A DNA stretch of 64,000 nt from Lachnospiraceae bacterium UBA938 (GTDB taxonomy: Bacteria > Bacillota > Clostridia > Lachnospirales > Lachnospiraceae), in the NCBI GenBank assembly GCA_002293475.1, contig DBDG01000017.1:20947-84946 (forward strand). Reading direction: 5' to 3'. Made by a program: the position numbers and the translations under genes. Below the pieces are notes generated by a model. That model saw nothing but the letters and a program-made list of their open reading frames with translations, was not told the origin of the DNA and did no database searches. This document shows, in pieces, positions 18,614 through 29,100 of the stretch (its first letter is position 1; the number at the start of each line of letters is the position of its first letter).

Positions 18614-20074
18614 TTATGATAATTTTATCTCAAAATCGCTCAGCAGCTTGCCCGGAGTATCGACTGCCTGCTCCAAAATACTTATGTACTCGCGCAAAAG
18701 CATTTTAACCGTTTTGTCAGTGAACAGTTCTTTACTGTATATAAAGCATACATTCAGATGTTTCTCCGCGGTGTTAAACACGTTTACCTGTAAATCAAAA
18801 CGCCCATCTGTTTCAATATAATCATGATAAGCCTTCACCTGAAGCCCTTCCAGCTCCAAGTCCCCGTAATCCGTACTTTGCATAATAAACAGCGTGTTAA
18901 CAAGTTTTCCTTCAATATTTAACTTAGGAATCACCTTTTCGGTCAGCACATCGAACGGATATTCCTGATTAGCATATGCTTTTAATAAAATATCCCTAGT
19001 ATCCTTTAGGAACCCTTCAAAGGTTTTCCGGCTCGAAGGGTAATTTCTGATTGGCAGCATATTGACGAACATTCCGATTATGTTCCGGGACCATGGCCGG
19101 GTTCTGCCTTCACAGCTCAATCCGACCACTAGGTCGTCTTGTTCCAGCCATTTCCCCAAAAGGACATAGTAAGCGGAAAGCATAAGCATGTTTAGGGTAA
19201 TGCCGCTTTCCGTGCAGAACCGAAGTATCGTGTCGCGGTATTCATCAGCAAATTCATAATAATGCGAGCCTTCCGTATATTTACTGATTCCTTCTTTAGC
19301 AAAATCCGTTTTCAGTTCGGTTGTCATATGTCCGTCTTGAAATTGCTCCAGCCAAAAGCTTTCTTGCTGTTTTCCCTCTTCTGATGCCATAAAACGGTTA
19401 TACCATTCCACATAGTGTCCATAATGATGTTTTATTTCGGGCAGGCCGCTCCCGCGGTAGAGCTCATGAAATTCGTTTATTAATATCGCGATAGATTTTC
19501 TGTCGGCAATAATATGGTGGATATCCATCAGCAGCAAATATTCCTGTTCCGCATACTTTACCAGCCTGACCCGGAACAGCGGCGCTTGCTCCAGATTGAA
19601 ACGCTTAATAAAGTCATCTAGGTCGTCATGGGCCGCACCCTTGCTTATTTTTACATATTCAACGGAGAAATCGACCTGATCATTTACTTTTTGGATATAT
19701 TCCCCCCGCGCAAGATGAAAGGAGGTACGTAAAGCCCGATGCCTTTTTACCAGCTGTTGAAAGACCGCATTGATTTGGGTTATATCGGCTTTCCCTACCA
19801 AGAAAAGCGCCCGGGGGATGTTATAAGCCGTATCCCGCTTCATAAATTGATGCAAAAGGATCATCTTTTGGGCGGGCAGGAGGGGAAATGCATCCTCATA
19901 ACCTGGTACCCTTGATACTGGCTCAGGTTCCGCGTATTTATTATTCCCCTCACTGGCCGCGCCGCTCACGCCGGTTTCATGTTCTTCCATCTCTAAAAAC
20001 ATTCTGGCCGCACTCTCTTTATGAAGGCGGCCGCTGGCAACTTGCTCTAATATATATGTTTTCACCTGATGCAT
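18614..20074 (-). CDS. Stand-alone NRPS condensation domain
   Basis: 486 residues: a short N-terminal docking-like helix pair (MHQVKTYILEQVASGRLHKE), a linker, then one full condensation domain. The active-site motif is HHIIADR, so both histidines and the Asp are kept but the usual final Gly is Arg. The later GMFVNMLPIR and YPFD motifs are normal. The docking segment resembles the C-terminal tail of the PKS at 26142 (LESGKIQVSEARLLL), suggesting that module's ACP delivers the chain here, but this is inference. It sits 31 bases after the interrupted-A protein and 42 bases before the half C-PCP-E protein, whose carrier it may serve as condensation partner. Confidence 0.88.
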   Translation of the reverse strand: MHQVKTYILEQVASGRLHKESAARMFLEMEEHETGVSGAASEGNNKYAEPEPVSRVPGYEDAFPLLPAQKMILLHQFMKRDTAYNIPRALFLVGKADITQINAVFQQLVKRHRALRTSFHLARGEYIQKVNDQVDFSVEYVKISKGAAHDDLDDFIKRFNLEQAPLFRVRLVKYAEQEYLLLMDIHHIIADRKSIAILINEFHELYRGSGLPEIKHHYGHYVEWYNRFMASEEGKQQESFWLEQFQDGHMTTELKTDFAKEGISKYTEGSHYYEFADEYRDTILRFCTESGITLNMLMLSAYYVLLGKWLEQDDLVVGLSCEGRTRPWSRNIIGMFVNMLPIRNYPSSRKTFEGFLKDTRDILLKAYANQEYPFDVLTEKVIPKLNIEGKLVNTLFIMQSTDYGDLELEGLQVKAYHDYIETDGRFDLQVNVFNTAEKHLNVCFIYSKELFTDKTVKMLLREYISILEQAVDTPGKLLSDFEIKLS

Positions 20075-20105
20075 ATCTCATCTCCCTTGCCGAAACATTC
20101 CGGGC

Positions 20106-23100
20106 TTAAAAATTGAAATCTACGTCTGTCTTGCTGCTGTCTGCCGCAACGGTCACTGCCGCCGCTAGGCTGATATCGGCTATTTTGATCATATCATTTC
20201 GGGAAACCATGTCCAGCACTGCATGGTAGTCTTCAATCATTCTGCTGACCATTGCTTCTTCCAGATAATCTTCCGCATATTTAATCTTGACCCTTACCTT
20301 CTCCGGCAGGATCCGGACTATTACGCGCATTTTCTGCGTTTCGACAGTGGTAATATCATTTTCATATTCAAATTCGATACCGTCACTTTTCGTAACCTCT
20401 TCTTCAAGGACAAACATAGTAAAGACGGTATCAAATAAATACGATTTTAACAGGTAGTTGCTATCGGTCAGGTCTTGGACGATCTCACTTAGATAATATT
20501 GCTGGTTGTTGATGGCTCCGATGAGAACGCCCTTGATCTCCTCGGCATATTGGGCAAAAGTCTTCGCGCCGGAAGGATAACTCCGCAGCGGAACCCCGTT
20601 CGTCATGGTTCCGATCAGCTTCTGCAGCTTTTCCTGCTCCCTTCCATGTAACGGCGTTCCGATTACAACGTCCTCTGATGCCGTGTATTTGGAATATACA
20701 ATGCCGAAAGCAGCCAAGTAAACCATGAAGAGGGTCATCTTATGCTTGACTGCCAACTGGTTCAAACGGTTGAACAAGGCCTCATCCTCGATATTTAAAT
20801 CTTTATCTGCTCCTTTATATACATCTTTTTCGTCAGGGTCATGCCTGTCCCATTTTCCCTTTTGAGGATTGAACCCCTCGAAAACATCCTGCCAGTACTT
20901 TCTTTTCTCCGTTAGATCCATTTCTGTCCGCTGCTTAAACTGCCATGATGCGAAGTCTTTATACTGGATCGCTAATTCATCCAAGGGCTTATCTGCATAG
21001 AGGTCAGCCAGTTCACTGACCATGATCATGGCCGATAGTCCGTCCCCGGCGATATGGTGATAGTCTATCAGTAATTTGGTACCTTGCCGGTTCATAAACA
21101 ATGTCGTTCTTATCAGCGGCGCTTTGGTTAAATCAAAGGGCTTTATATATGTGCTGATATCACAGTCCTCTTCGGTTACAACCGATAAATCAAAAGGTAT
21201 CTGCTCATGAACATACTGCACGATCTCATCTCCCGATATCCCAAAAGACATCCGCAATATCTCATGCCGATACACGAGCTTCCTCAGCGCGGTTTCCAGA
21301 CGTTTTACCTCCAAACGGCCGTTTATCTTAATCAGCATGGCGTTATTATTCCCGGTCGCCAGACTGTTTAGCTGTTCTTCCATATATAAGCCGATCTGCT
21401 GAAACGACAGTTTGTAGCTTGCGCTTTCCGGAATCCGCACTATCTCTTCCTTTGCGCTTCCCGCATGGGTGCGGATATATTCCGCCAGCTTACTGATAAC
21501 TGCGTCGTTAAACACGGTTTCCAGCGGCATATCCACTTCAAACTGTTCGTATATCATAGAAATCATCGTCATCACTTTCAGCGAATGGCCTCCTATGGCA
21601 AGGAAGTTATCTGTCCTGTCAAATTGATCTGTCTGAAGAATCTCGCTCCATATGGCGGCAAGCTTGATCTCTATCTCATCCAAATAGGCTGATTCCTTTT
21701 TTCTGTACATTGCCCCTATTTTCGGCAAGGCCCGGTAATCGACTTTGCCGTTTCGGTTCATGGGAATCTTCCCGATCTGTCTGATCCCGGACGGGACTTC
21801 ATATGCCGCCAGGCGTTCTTTTAAGAATTCATACACGTCATTTTCTTTAATGCTTGTATCCGCAACATAATAAGCGATTATATTTTTTTTACTTTCTTCC
21901 TTGACCGGATTTTCCTCATATCCGATTTCCTTCATGATTTCTGCCACTTTTTCGTGATTTATTTCTTCTTCCAGTTCCCGCTTTGACTGCTCCAGTTCAA
22001 TATGCCCCAGCCGTACCTCCCAGCTGTTGGGGAAGGTATAGTTGTCATATCCTTTTTCTTTTCTCTGTACGTATATTCCCACGTCATTGACCCGGCAGTT
22101 GCTGGAACATGAGCCGGTATCCTGGGGCTGTCGCCAATAATCGCTGCGGCTTTTTAAAAAATCTTGGATTTCTTCTTTTGTTACATCAGTATATCGGTAA
22201 AAATCAACGATTTCTGTTTTTTCAATTACATCCCTTTCCAGTTCCATTCCTTTACTGAGCATTTGGGTTACATAATCCTGTTTGGCATGATAGAGGTATC
22301 TTTGCTCTAATATCTTTTCTTCTATTTCCGCTACATTATTAATCTTGCCCTGTTTCAGTATGTCATACAGCCTGACATCGAATATCTGTCCCCTAGAGAG
22401 GCCGTTTATAATAATGGGAATATGATTTTCATATGCATATCTGGTGCTCAGGGTGGTCAACACCTTAAAGCATCCTTTGCATACGCTGTATTCTTCCTTA
22501 AGCCCGGCTAAGAAGACTTTGTTCATATCTTCCTGGGTCTGGATGACGCAATCCACGCCACATTCACTCACTACCCTGTCTATATTTTTAAAGGCCGCCT
22601 CCGATATATAGCCATTATCAAACACGAACGCCAGCACCTTGACGCCCATTTCGACTAGGCGGCAGAGGGCGTAGGTACTGTCTTTTCCTCCGCTGTAAAG
22701 CAGTATGCAGTCATATTGACTGCCCGGTGTCTGTTTTAGTTTTGGCGCCAGCTCGTCGATGGTGCGGAAATACTCATCCGTCAGACCTTGGTATTCCTTG
22801 TATTCATTACATACATTACAGATGCCGTCTTCTCCTATCGATACTCCGTCATATTGGGAAGTGAGTCCGCAAAGACAGCAATGCCTGGCTTCTTCTTCAT
22901 CTTCTACATGAATCAGACCTTCCCGGATGCCGGGATAAGACAGCAGGACTTCCTCAATCCCGGCTAATTCAATTCGGTTCCCCCTTATTTTTACCTGTCG
23001 GTCTTTTCTACCCAGATACTCCAGATTGCCATCCGGCAGAACTCTTCCATAATCACCGGTCCGGTACAGCCGTCTTAACGAATCTCCTTCCGCCGGCACC

Positions 23101-24218
23101 GTTAAGAATGATTTTCCGGATAATTCTTCATTCCTGTAGTATCCCAGTGTCATATATCTGGTCTCTATCCATATTTCACCCTCTTCACCGGCATCACATT
23201 CTTGGTATGCTTGATTCATGATATGGACAGCCGCCCCATCCATCGGTTTACCTATCGGGATGTTTTTCTTATTTACGTCGGCCGGCATTATCTCATACCA
23301 TGTTTTTACCATTGTCGTTTCCGATGGCCCATATAAGTTCACCAGCTGGATTCGTTCCCCCTCTTTTTCATACCATCCTTTCAGAGTACCCGGCTGGATT
23401 CGCTCTCCCGCCATCAAAACATACTGAAGTTCCGGATATCTCTCTCTTCCCTCTCTGGCTTCGTCAATCAGCCTGAACAGGGTAGGGGTACAGTGCACCA
23501 CGGTAACTTTCGCTTCTTCTATCCAATTGCCTAACTGTCCTGCATCCAAGATAATCTCTCTTTTCTCCGGAATGCAGATAGTCCCGCCAAAACACAGCGG
23601 AACAAAGATGTCGCGCATAACGGCATCAAAACCGGGGGAGGTCAGCTGGCTGACCCGTAAAATACCGTCTTTTTCAAGATAATTCCCCTCCCAGTTGACA
23701 AAATGCAGGAGACTCTCGTTTTTCCCCAATATTGCCTTAGGATTGCCGCTGGTTCCTGAGGTAAAGAAGATATAGATGGGATCATCCGCTTCATAGGCAC
23801 CGTTCTTTCCTAGCAGCTTCTGTCCTTCGTCCGGTATGGCCAGGATGACTTTTCCGGTAGGCGGCAACAGGCTGCTTGCTCTTTCCGCGTTCTTTTTATC
23901 GGCAATGATATACTCTAATCCGCTGTATTGCGCCATTGCTTTAAGTCTTGTGTCCGGCGAGTTACTGTCTAAAGGAACAAATAAGCCGCGGGCTTTCAAT
24001 ATCCCGATCATGGCTTCCACCATTTCTACCTTATCGTCAGACAGGATTCCGATCGGCGTCTTTTCTGCCGTTTTCTCCCTACAAAGCCGGTTTTTAAACA
24101 TCTCCGATCTTTGATCAACCTCACTATAGGTAATCCGTTTATTCCCGTATTCGATCGCCGTCCTGTTTTGGTATTTTACTAATGCTCCCAGTAGTTTCTC
24201 CTGTATGGTTTTTTCCAT
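20106..24218 (-). CDS. NRPS: adenylation domain interrupted by a PP-loop ATPase, then PCP and C
   Basis: 1370 residues. An A domain starts directly at the N-terminus (FFTSGTSGNPKA at 151-162, NLYGPSET, RTGDYGR, GRKDRQVKIRGNRIEL). After residue 442 it is interrupted by about 330 residues before the A10 region resumes (IPMNRNGKVDYRAL near 818-831). The insert has CxxC-type pairs (C447/C450, C467/C470, C580/C583, C704/C708) and the PP-loop SGGKDS at 509-514; it resembles the Zn-finger PP-loop amidotransferases (WbpG/PseA type) and tRNA thiolases. Then come a carrier (IGGHSLKVM, Ser879) and a C domain (HHIAGDG at 1054). A-domain specificity residues read D-A-R-H-L-A-L-M-V-K, which I cannot assign. 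The insert may change the bound aminoacyl group to an amidine, amide or thioamide. Confidence 0.9.
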   Translation of the reverse strand: MEKTIQEKLLGALVKYQNRTAIEYGNKRITYSEVDQRSEMFKNRLCREKTAEKTPIGILSDDKVEMVEAMIGILKARGLFVPLDSNSPDTRLKAMAQYSGLEYIIADKKNAERASSLLPPTGKVILAIPDEGQKLLGKNGAYEADDPIYIFFTSGTSGNPKAILGKNESLLHFVNWEGNYLEKDGILRVSQLTSPGFDAVMRDIFVPLCFGGTICIPEKREIILDAGQLGNWIEEAKVTVVHCTPTLFRLIDEAREGRERYPELQYVLMAGERIQPGTLKGWYEKEGERIQLVNLYGPSETTMVKTWYEIMPADVNKKNIPIGKPMDGAAVHIMNQAYQECDAGEEGEIWIETRYMTLGYYRNEELSGKSFLTVPAEGDSLRRLYRTGDYGRVLPDGNLEYLGRKDRQVKIRGNRIELAGIEEVLLSYPGIREGLIHVEDEEEARHCCLCGLTSQYDGVSIGEDGICNVCNEYKEYQGLTDEYFRTIDELAPKLKQTPGSQYDCILLYSGGKDSTYALCRLVEMGVKVLAFVFDNGYISEAAFKNIDRVVSECGVDCVIQTQEDMNKVFLAGLKEEYSVCKGCFKVLTTLSTRYAYENHIPIIINGLSRGQIFDVRLYDILKQGKINNVAEIEEKILEQRYLYHAKQDYVTQMLSKGMELERDVIEKTEIVDFYRYTDVTKEEIQDFLKSRSDYWRQPQDTGSCSSNCRVNDVGIYVQRKEKGYDNYTFPNSWEVRLGHIELEQSKRELEEEINHEKVAEIMKEIGYEENPVKEESKKNIIAYYVADTSIKENDVYEFLKERLAAYEVPSGIRQIGKIPMNRNGKVDYRALPKIGAMYRKKESAYLDEIEIKLAAIWSEILQTDQFDRTDNFLAIGGHSLKVMTMISMIYEQFEVDMPLETVFNDAVISKLAEYIRTHAGSAKEEIVRIPESASYKLSFQQIGLYMEEQLNSLATGNNNAMLIKINGRLEVKRLETALRKLVYRHEILRMSFGISGDEIVQYVHEQIPFDLSVVTEEDCDISTYIKPFDLTKAPLIRTTLFMNRQGTKLLIDYHHIAGDGLSAMIMVSELADLYADKPLDELAIQYKDFASWQFKQRTEMDLTEKRKYWQDVFEGFNPQKGKWDRHDPDEKDVYKGADKDLNIEDEALFNRLNQLAVKHKMTLFMVYLAAFGIVYSKYTASEDVVIGTPLHGREQEKLQKLIGTMTNGVPLRSYPSGAKTFAQYAEEIKGVLIGAINNQQYYLSEIVQDLTDSNYLLKSYLFDTVFTMFVLEEEVTKSDGIEFEYENDITTVETQKMRVIVRILPEKVRVKIKYAEDYLEEAMVSRMIEDYHAVLDMVSRNDMIKIADISLAAAVTVAADSSKTDVDFNF

Positions 24219-24238
24219 GATTATACCCTGCTTTCCTC

Positions 24239-26128
24239 TTAAATTATTGATCCTTGCATGCCGAACTGATCGAGTAATATGTTAAAGGTTAAAACAATAA
24301 TCAGAATATCGTCATCATATGGCACATTGAGCTTAAAATCTGCCTGGGCATATTGTTTTTTATATGCCTCAACCGTGTCCGGATTGAAGACTCCCTGTCT
24401 TTTTATCTGTTCATAGGATAACATATCCATGATATACTCTTGCTTAAGCCTTAACAGATCGCTGCTCCCAGGTGCTACAAAGGCAAATTTGGAACGGTTT
24501 ACAATTTCCTTAGGCACGGTTTTTTCGGCAATCTTTTTAACTATATACTTTTCCTTATAGTTCCTCAGCTTCATGTCCGTCGGCAATTTTCTGGTAAATT
24601 CTATTACATCTTTATCTAAAAATGGATAACGCGCCTCTACTGAATTGGCAAGGGCCATCCGGTCGCCGTGATCGGTCAGCAGATGATCCCCCATCCTCAG
24701 CTTGAAGTCTATATAAGATCTTTTATTAAATACATTGATACCTCTTATTCTCTCTTTATTGATCAGGGGATGGCGGAAACAGTTAAAATCATCATATCGG
24801 GAATTGACTTTATCAGAATACAGGATTCGGATTTTCCTTGCATATTCATAGTGATATTTCTCATATAGAAAAATCTCATCCCCCCAAAGCTGCTTTCTTA
24901 TTTCTCTTTCATCGGCGTCAATAGTACTGGCGGACGTCAGGGTGGCTTGCTTTGCTTTTAAGCAGTCAAACCGGTATCCTATGTAGCCGCCAAACAATTC
25001 ATCAGCGCCTTCGCCGGTAAGAACTACCTTCACATGATCGGAGCGCACCTGCTCAGACAAGGCTAATGAAGCCGTGTTATAGCTTTCTTTTAAGGCTGTT
25101 TCCGAATGATAGACGGCTTTTTTCAGTCTTGCTACGATGCCGTTTATGTCAAACGGGATCTCATGATGGACTGAATTAAGATGCTGGGCCATCAGCCGCT
25201 GATACTTGCCTTCGGAAAAGGTTTTGTCAGTAAAATTGATTGAATATGAATTCCGCTCCAGGTTTTTATTGTTTTGGTGTATCTTACCGGCAATTAAAGC
25301 AGAATCTAAACCGCCGCTCAGATAGAATCCCACCGGTACATCTGCCTGAAGCCTTTTTTCTACCGCTTCCGTTAACAGTTCATCTAGACGCTCGATATAG
25401 TATTCTTCTTTGCCCTCTTTTTGTCCCTCTTCGTCCTTATCGTAAATCAGATCCCAATATTCTTTATTGACTATCCCGTGATCTTTGTCCACCACAAGGA
25501 AATGACCAGGCTCCAAGCTCCGGATATTCTTAAACAGGGTTCTCGGGCTGGCGATGCCAGGGAAATTCATAACCTGATCCAGCCCGGTAAGATCAATTTC
25601 CTTTTTTACATAGGGGTGCTGAAAAATGGACTTGATTTCAGAAGCAAATATAAACATCTTATCAACAACCGTATAATAAAAAGGGGCAATGCCAACGTGG
25701 TCCCTTGCACAGATAAGTTTCTTATTCCGGCAGTCATACAGGGCGAAGGCAAATTGTCCATTCAAACTGCTGATAAAATCGAGGCCATATTCTTCATAGA
25801 GGTGAAGGATCACTTCCACGTCACAACGGGTACGAAATACATGGTCTTTTTGCAACAGCTCTCTCTTTAACTCCTTATAATTAAATATTTCTCCGTTACA
25901 TATCATGAAAACAGTATGATCCTCATTGCTCATCGGCTGATAGCCGCCTTCCAGGTCGATAATGCTTAATCTTGTAAATCCCAGTCCGATATTTTCATCC
26001 ATGAAATAGCGGATATCGTCAGGCCCGCGGTGTTTTAAAGTGTCTGCCATGCTCATCAATATGTTGATTTTATTCTGGGGGAACCGGTTTTCCCCTTTTA
26101 GATCGAAATAGCCGCATATACCGCACAT
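24239..26128 (-). CDS. asnB: Glutamine-hydrolysing asparagine synthetase
   Basis: 629 residues. The N-terminal class II glutaminase begins with the catalytic Cys2 (MCGICGYFDL) and carries LKHRGPDD and the ICNGEIFNY motif. The synthetase half has the PP-loop FYLSGGLDSALIAG and the VVLTGEGADELFGGY motif. It converts Asp to Asn with Gln-derived ammonia. An AAGGAG site 6 bases upstream supports this start. Its place inside the operon fits supply of Asn for the C-A(Asn)-PCP-E module. In trans-AT pathways AsnB homologues can instead amidate the chain, and it lies next to the PP-loop-interrupted NRPS, so a tailoring role is a second possibility. Confidence 0.93.
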   Translation of the reverse strand: MCGICGYFDLKGENRFPQNKINILMSMADTLKHRGPDDIRYFMDENIGLGFTRLSIIDLEGGYQPMSNEDHTVFMICNGEIFNYKELKRELLQKDHVFRTRCDVEVILHLYEEYGLDFISSLNGQFAFALYDCRNKKLICARDHVGIAPFYYTVVDKMFIFASEIKSIFQHPYVKKEIDLTGLDQVMNFPGIASPRTLFKNIRSLEPGHFLVVDKDHGIVNKEYWDLIYDKDEEGQKEGKEEYYIERLDELLTEAVEKRLQADVPVGFYLSGGLDSALIAGKIHQNNKNLERNSYSINFTDKTFSEGKYQRLMAQHLNSVHHEIPFDINGIVARLKKAVYHSETALKESYNTASLALSEQVRSDHVKVVLTGEGADELFGGYIGYRFDCLKAKQATLTSASTIDADEREIRKQLWGDEIFLYEKYHYEYARKIRILYSDKVNSRYDDFNCFRHPLINKERIRGINVFNKRSYIDFKLRMGDHLLTDHGDRMALANSVEARYPFLDKDVIEFTRKLPTDMKLRNYKEKYIVKKIAEKTVPKEIVNRSKFAFVAPGSSDLLRLKQEYIMDMLSYEQIKRQGVFNPDTVEAYKKQYAQADFKLNVPYDDDILIIVLTFNILLDQFGMQGSII

Positions 26129-26141
26129 ATGATCTTCTCCT

Positions 26142-29100
26142 TCATCGATTGTTTTTATCCAGCAGAAGTCTTGCTTCGCTTACTTGTATCTTTCCGCTTT
26201 CCAGGTCAGACAATATATCAGTTATCTCTTTAAGTCTATCGCTATCTTGATCTATTGACTGGCTGCTAATGTACTGCGCCATCTCCTTTATGGATGGATA
26301 GCTGAATATATCAGACGCCCTTACTTTACCCGGATATTTCTGATCCACCGCCTTCATCAGGGCAATAGCCTGAATCGAGTCACCGCCAAGATTTAAAAAG
26401 CTCTCATAAACATCAATGTCTTCGATACCCAAGATACGGTTCCAGATTGCAAGCAGATTCTTTTCTATCCTAGGGCCGCTGCCAGTCAGAGTCCTCGGTG
26501 CCTTAGCCGCTTTGCTTTGCAAGTGTTTTAGCATCTCCTTATCAAACTGGTAGCCCGTCTTTTCATATATAGGCTTTAGTTTCTCGTAGTCTACTTTTCC
26601 GATGATCAGATTGCTATGCTTACTCAGCAAGGCTCTTTGAAAGAATTCCACCCCCGCAGCAACCGGCAGCATCTTAAAAATATTGACATCCTTCTGCCCG
26701 CTCTCATGCGCCATCCCTGCCCCGCTCCAAGGAGCCCAGTTGATCGACAAATACCTTTTGGTCTTATTATTTTGTAACGCCCTGGCTGCATCCAGGAACG
26801 AATTGGCCGCCGCATAAGCTCCCTGGCCCAGATAGCCATACAAAGAAGATATGGACGAAAAATTAACCACAAAATCCATTTCGTCGTCTTGGGTGATGTC
26901 AGCCAATATCTGAGTGCCGTGCACCTTGGGCTTAAGCACCTTGGCGAATTGCTCTTTAGTTACATTCTTGAGCAGGGCATCATCCGATATCCCGGCGGCA
27001 TGGACGATGCCGTTTATTCTCCCGAAACGGCTGCGCAGCTCATGAAAAACCTGACCGACAGCAACCGGGTCGGCTACATCGGCTTGGTAATAAAAGATGC
27101 CGGCTCCAGTATCTCTTATCTTGTAAAACAGATCACGTTCTTTGGATGCGCCGAAGTCTCGCCTGCCGATCAATGCGATGTTTGCCGCGCCTGCTGCGCC
27201 AATGCACTCTGCGATGCGGATGCCAAGCCCGCCCATGCCTCCGGTGATAACATATGCCCCGTCTTTACGGATCATATCGGAAAAATCTGCCGCCGCCGGC
27301 AATTCAGCCGGTTCCATTCTCTCACGATAGAAGCGCCCGTTTCTATAGGCTATATAGGGTATCTGGCTTTTAGAGCAGATAGTTTCTACGATATGTCCGG
27401 GCGCATGTGCAGTATTAAGACCATCTATATCAATTACCCGGCAATATAGACCGGGGATTTCATTAGCAATCACTTTTACCAGGCCGTTTATGCAGGCATG
27501 ATAAGGATTTACCGGATCATCTTCGGTGACATGTTTCATAAAATCACTTACCACCACTAGCTCTAACCCTTGCAACATGGTAACCTGTGCTGCCGCTTTC
27601 GCTATGTTGAGCAGGCTGTAAATCCCCCTTTTCAATGAATATTCCGGTGTTTCAACCTCCCCGTTGCTTAACGACAATAGATGCACAATACTGATGTTCC
27701 CGTTTGCGCACAGTGCCGCTATCTCATCATAGTCTGCTACATACGGCATTGCTTCCGTATCATGTCCTTTGGCTTTTATGCCCTCACAGATTCGGGCGGC
27801 TTTCCTGTTTTGAGGATCAAAGATCAAAACCTGCCTTACAATATTGTCATCCTTTATCTGAGCTTTTGGCTCAATTATCTCTTGCTCAATTATCTTTTGC
27901 TCAATATAACAAATCTTATAACTGTAACAATCCTTAACTCCCGTTACAGCCGGGCTGCTGATCCTTTTCGCTGTAAAATCCTCTATTCGGGCAATTGTCT
28001 TCCCTTCTTTGCTGAATAAAACCAGATCACAGGAAAGCAGGTTCTCCTCATCCTTTACTGCCACGTTATAAATAAAACTGTACAGTACGTGCTCTGTTCT
28101 TAAAAACACTTTGAGAGAACCGTAATGAAACGGTAAGTATATCTCTTCTTTCATATTCTGCGTAACGGTATTTATGGCCATGTCATAGACGGAAGGATGG
28201 ATATAATACTCATCCAGATCACTCTGATACTCTTCCGGCAATTCCAATTTTAAAAGATATTCCTGGTTATTGCCGTAAACCTCTTGCACCAGCTTTGTCC
28301 ACCGGTTTCCCAGAACAATCTGCTCCTTTGGGGGGCCGTAGCCTTCTATTCCGATTTTATCTAGGCATCTTGCCCGGATTTCCGCAAACGAAGCGGCTGA
28401 TCCGACGGCACCGGCACGTATTTCTCCTTCACAATAAATCATTTTCCATGTTTCGCATGTGATACTTTCACGCGAATATCCGCTTCCTATGACGAAAGCA
28501 TAAGCGTCGCCTTTTTTCTTCATTACAGTCTGGACTTTTACTCCGGCGTCCGGGTCAGATGTGGATAAAGAAGTTAAGAACGCGATATTTTTAAGCTCAA
28601 ATGCTCCATTTGTTAGCGACAGGTTGGCTTTTTGCTGAATTCTTTGTAACCCTTCTCTGGCCATTTCCAGAAAGCAGGTTCCCGGAACGATATAGCGGTC
28701 AAATATCTTATGCTCGCTGAGCACCCAATGTCTGCCGACGCTGAATTCGGTATGGAAACAATACCATTCTGCCGTTTCATCCATATCCGCTGAATCAATC
28801 AGCGGATGACGGTTTTCCTGAATTTCCAGCCAGCAGCGTTTCTTTTCAAACACATAGGTGGGCAGATGGATTCTTTTGAATGTTTCTTGCCGGTACATAA
28901 TATCCCAGTCGATGTCCGCACCTTTAACATAAAGGCGGGCAAGTTCGTATAGCTCATCTGTACCGGAATACCTTTCGATAAGTTCCCGGGCCAGCCGATC
29001 ATATGCTTGTTTTTCGGACGATGTTATCTCATCCGGTTTCTGATCCTCCCTTTTCCGGGAAAGAACTGTATGGGTTCCATATAATGCCGATTCGGGCAAG

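Noticed and set aside
20106..24218. The interrupted A domain being two genes joined by a sequencing error.
   Set aside because: One open frame of 1370 codons runs through both junctions, and the A10 motif and carrier domain follow the insert in the expected order.
24239..26128. Treating the AsnB-like gene as a beta-lactam or carbapenam synthetase.
   Set aside because: The N-terminal catalytic Cys2 and the full glutaminase motifs are intact, which argues for normal glutamine-dependent amidation.
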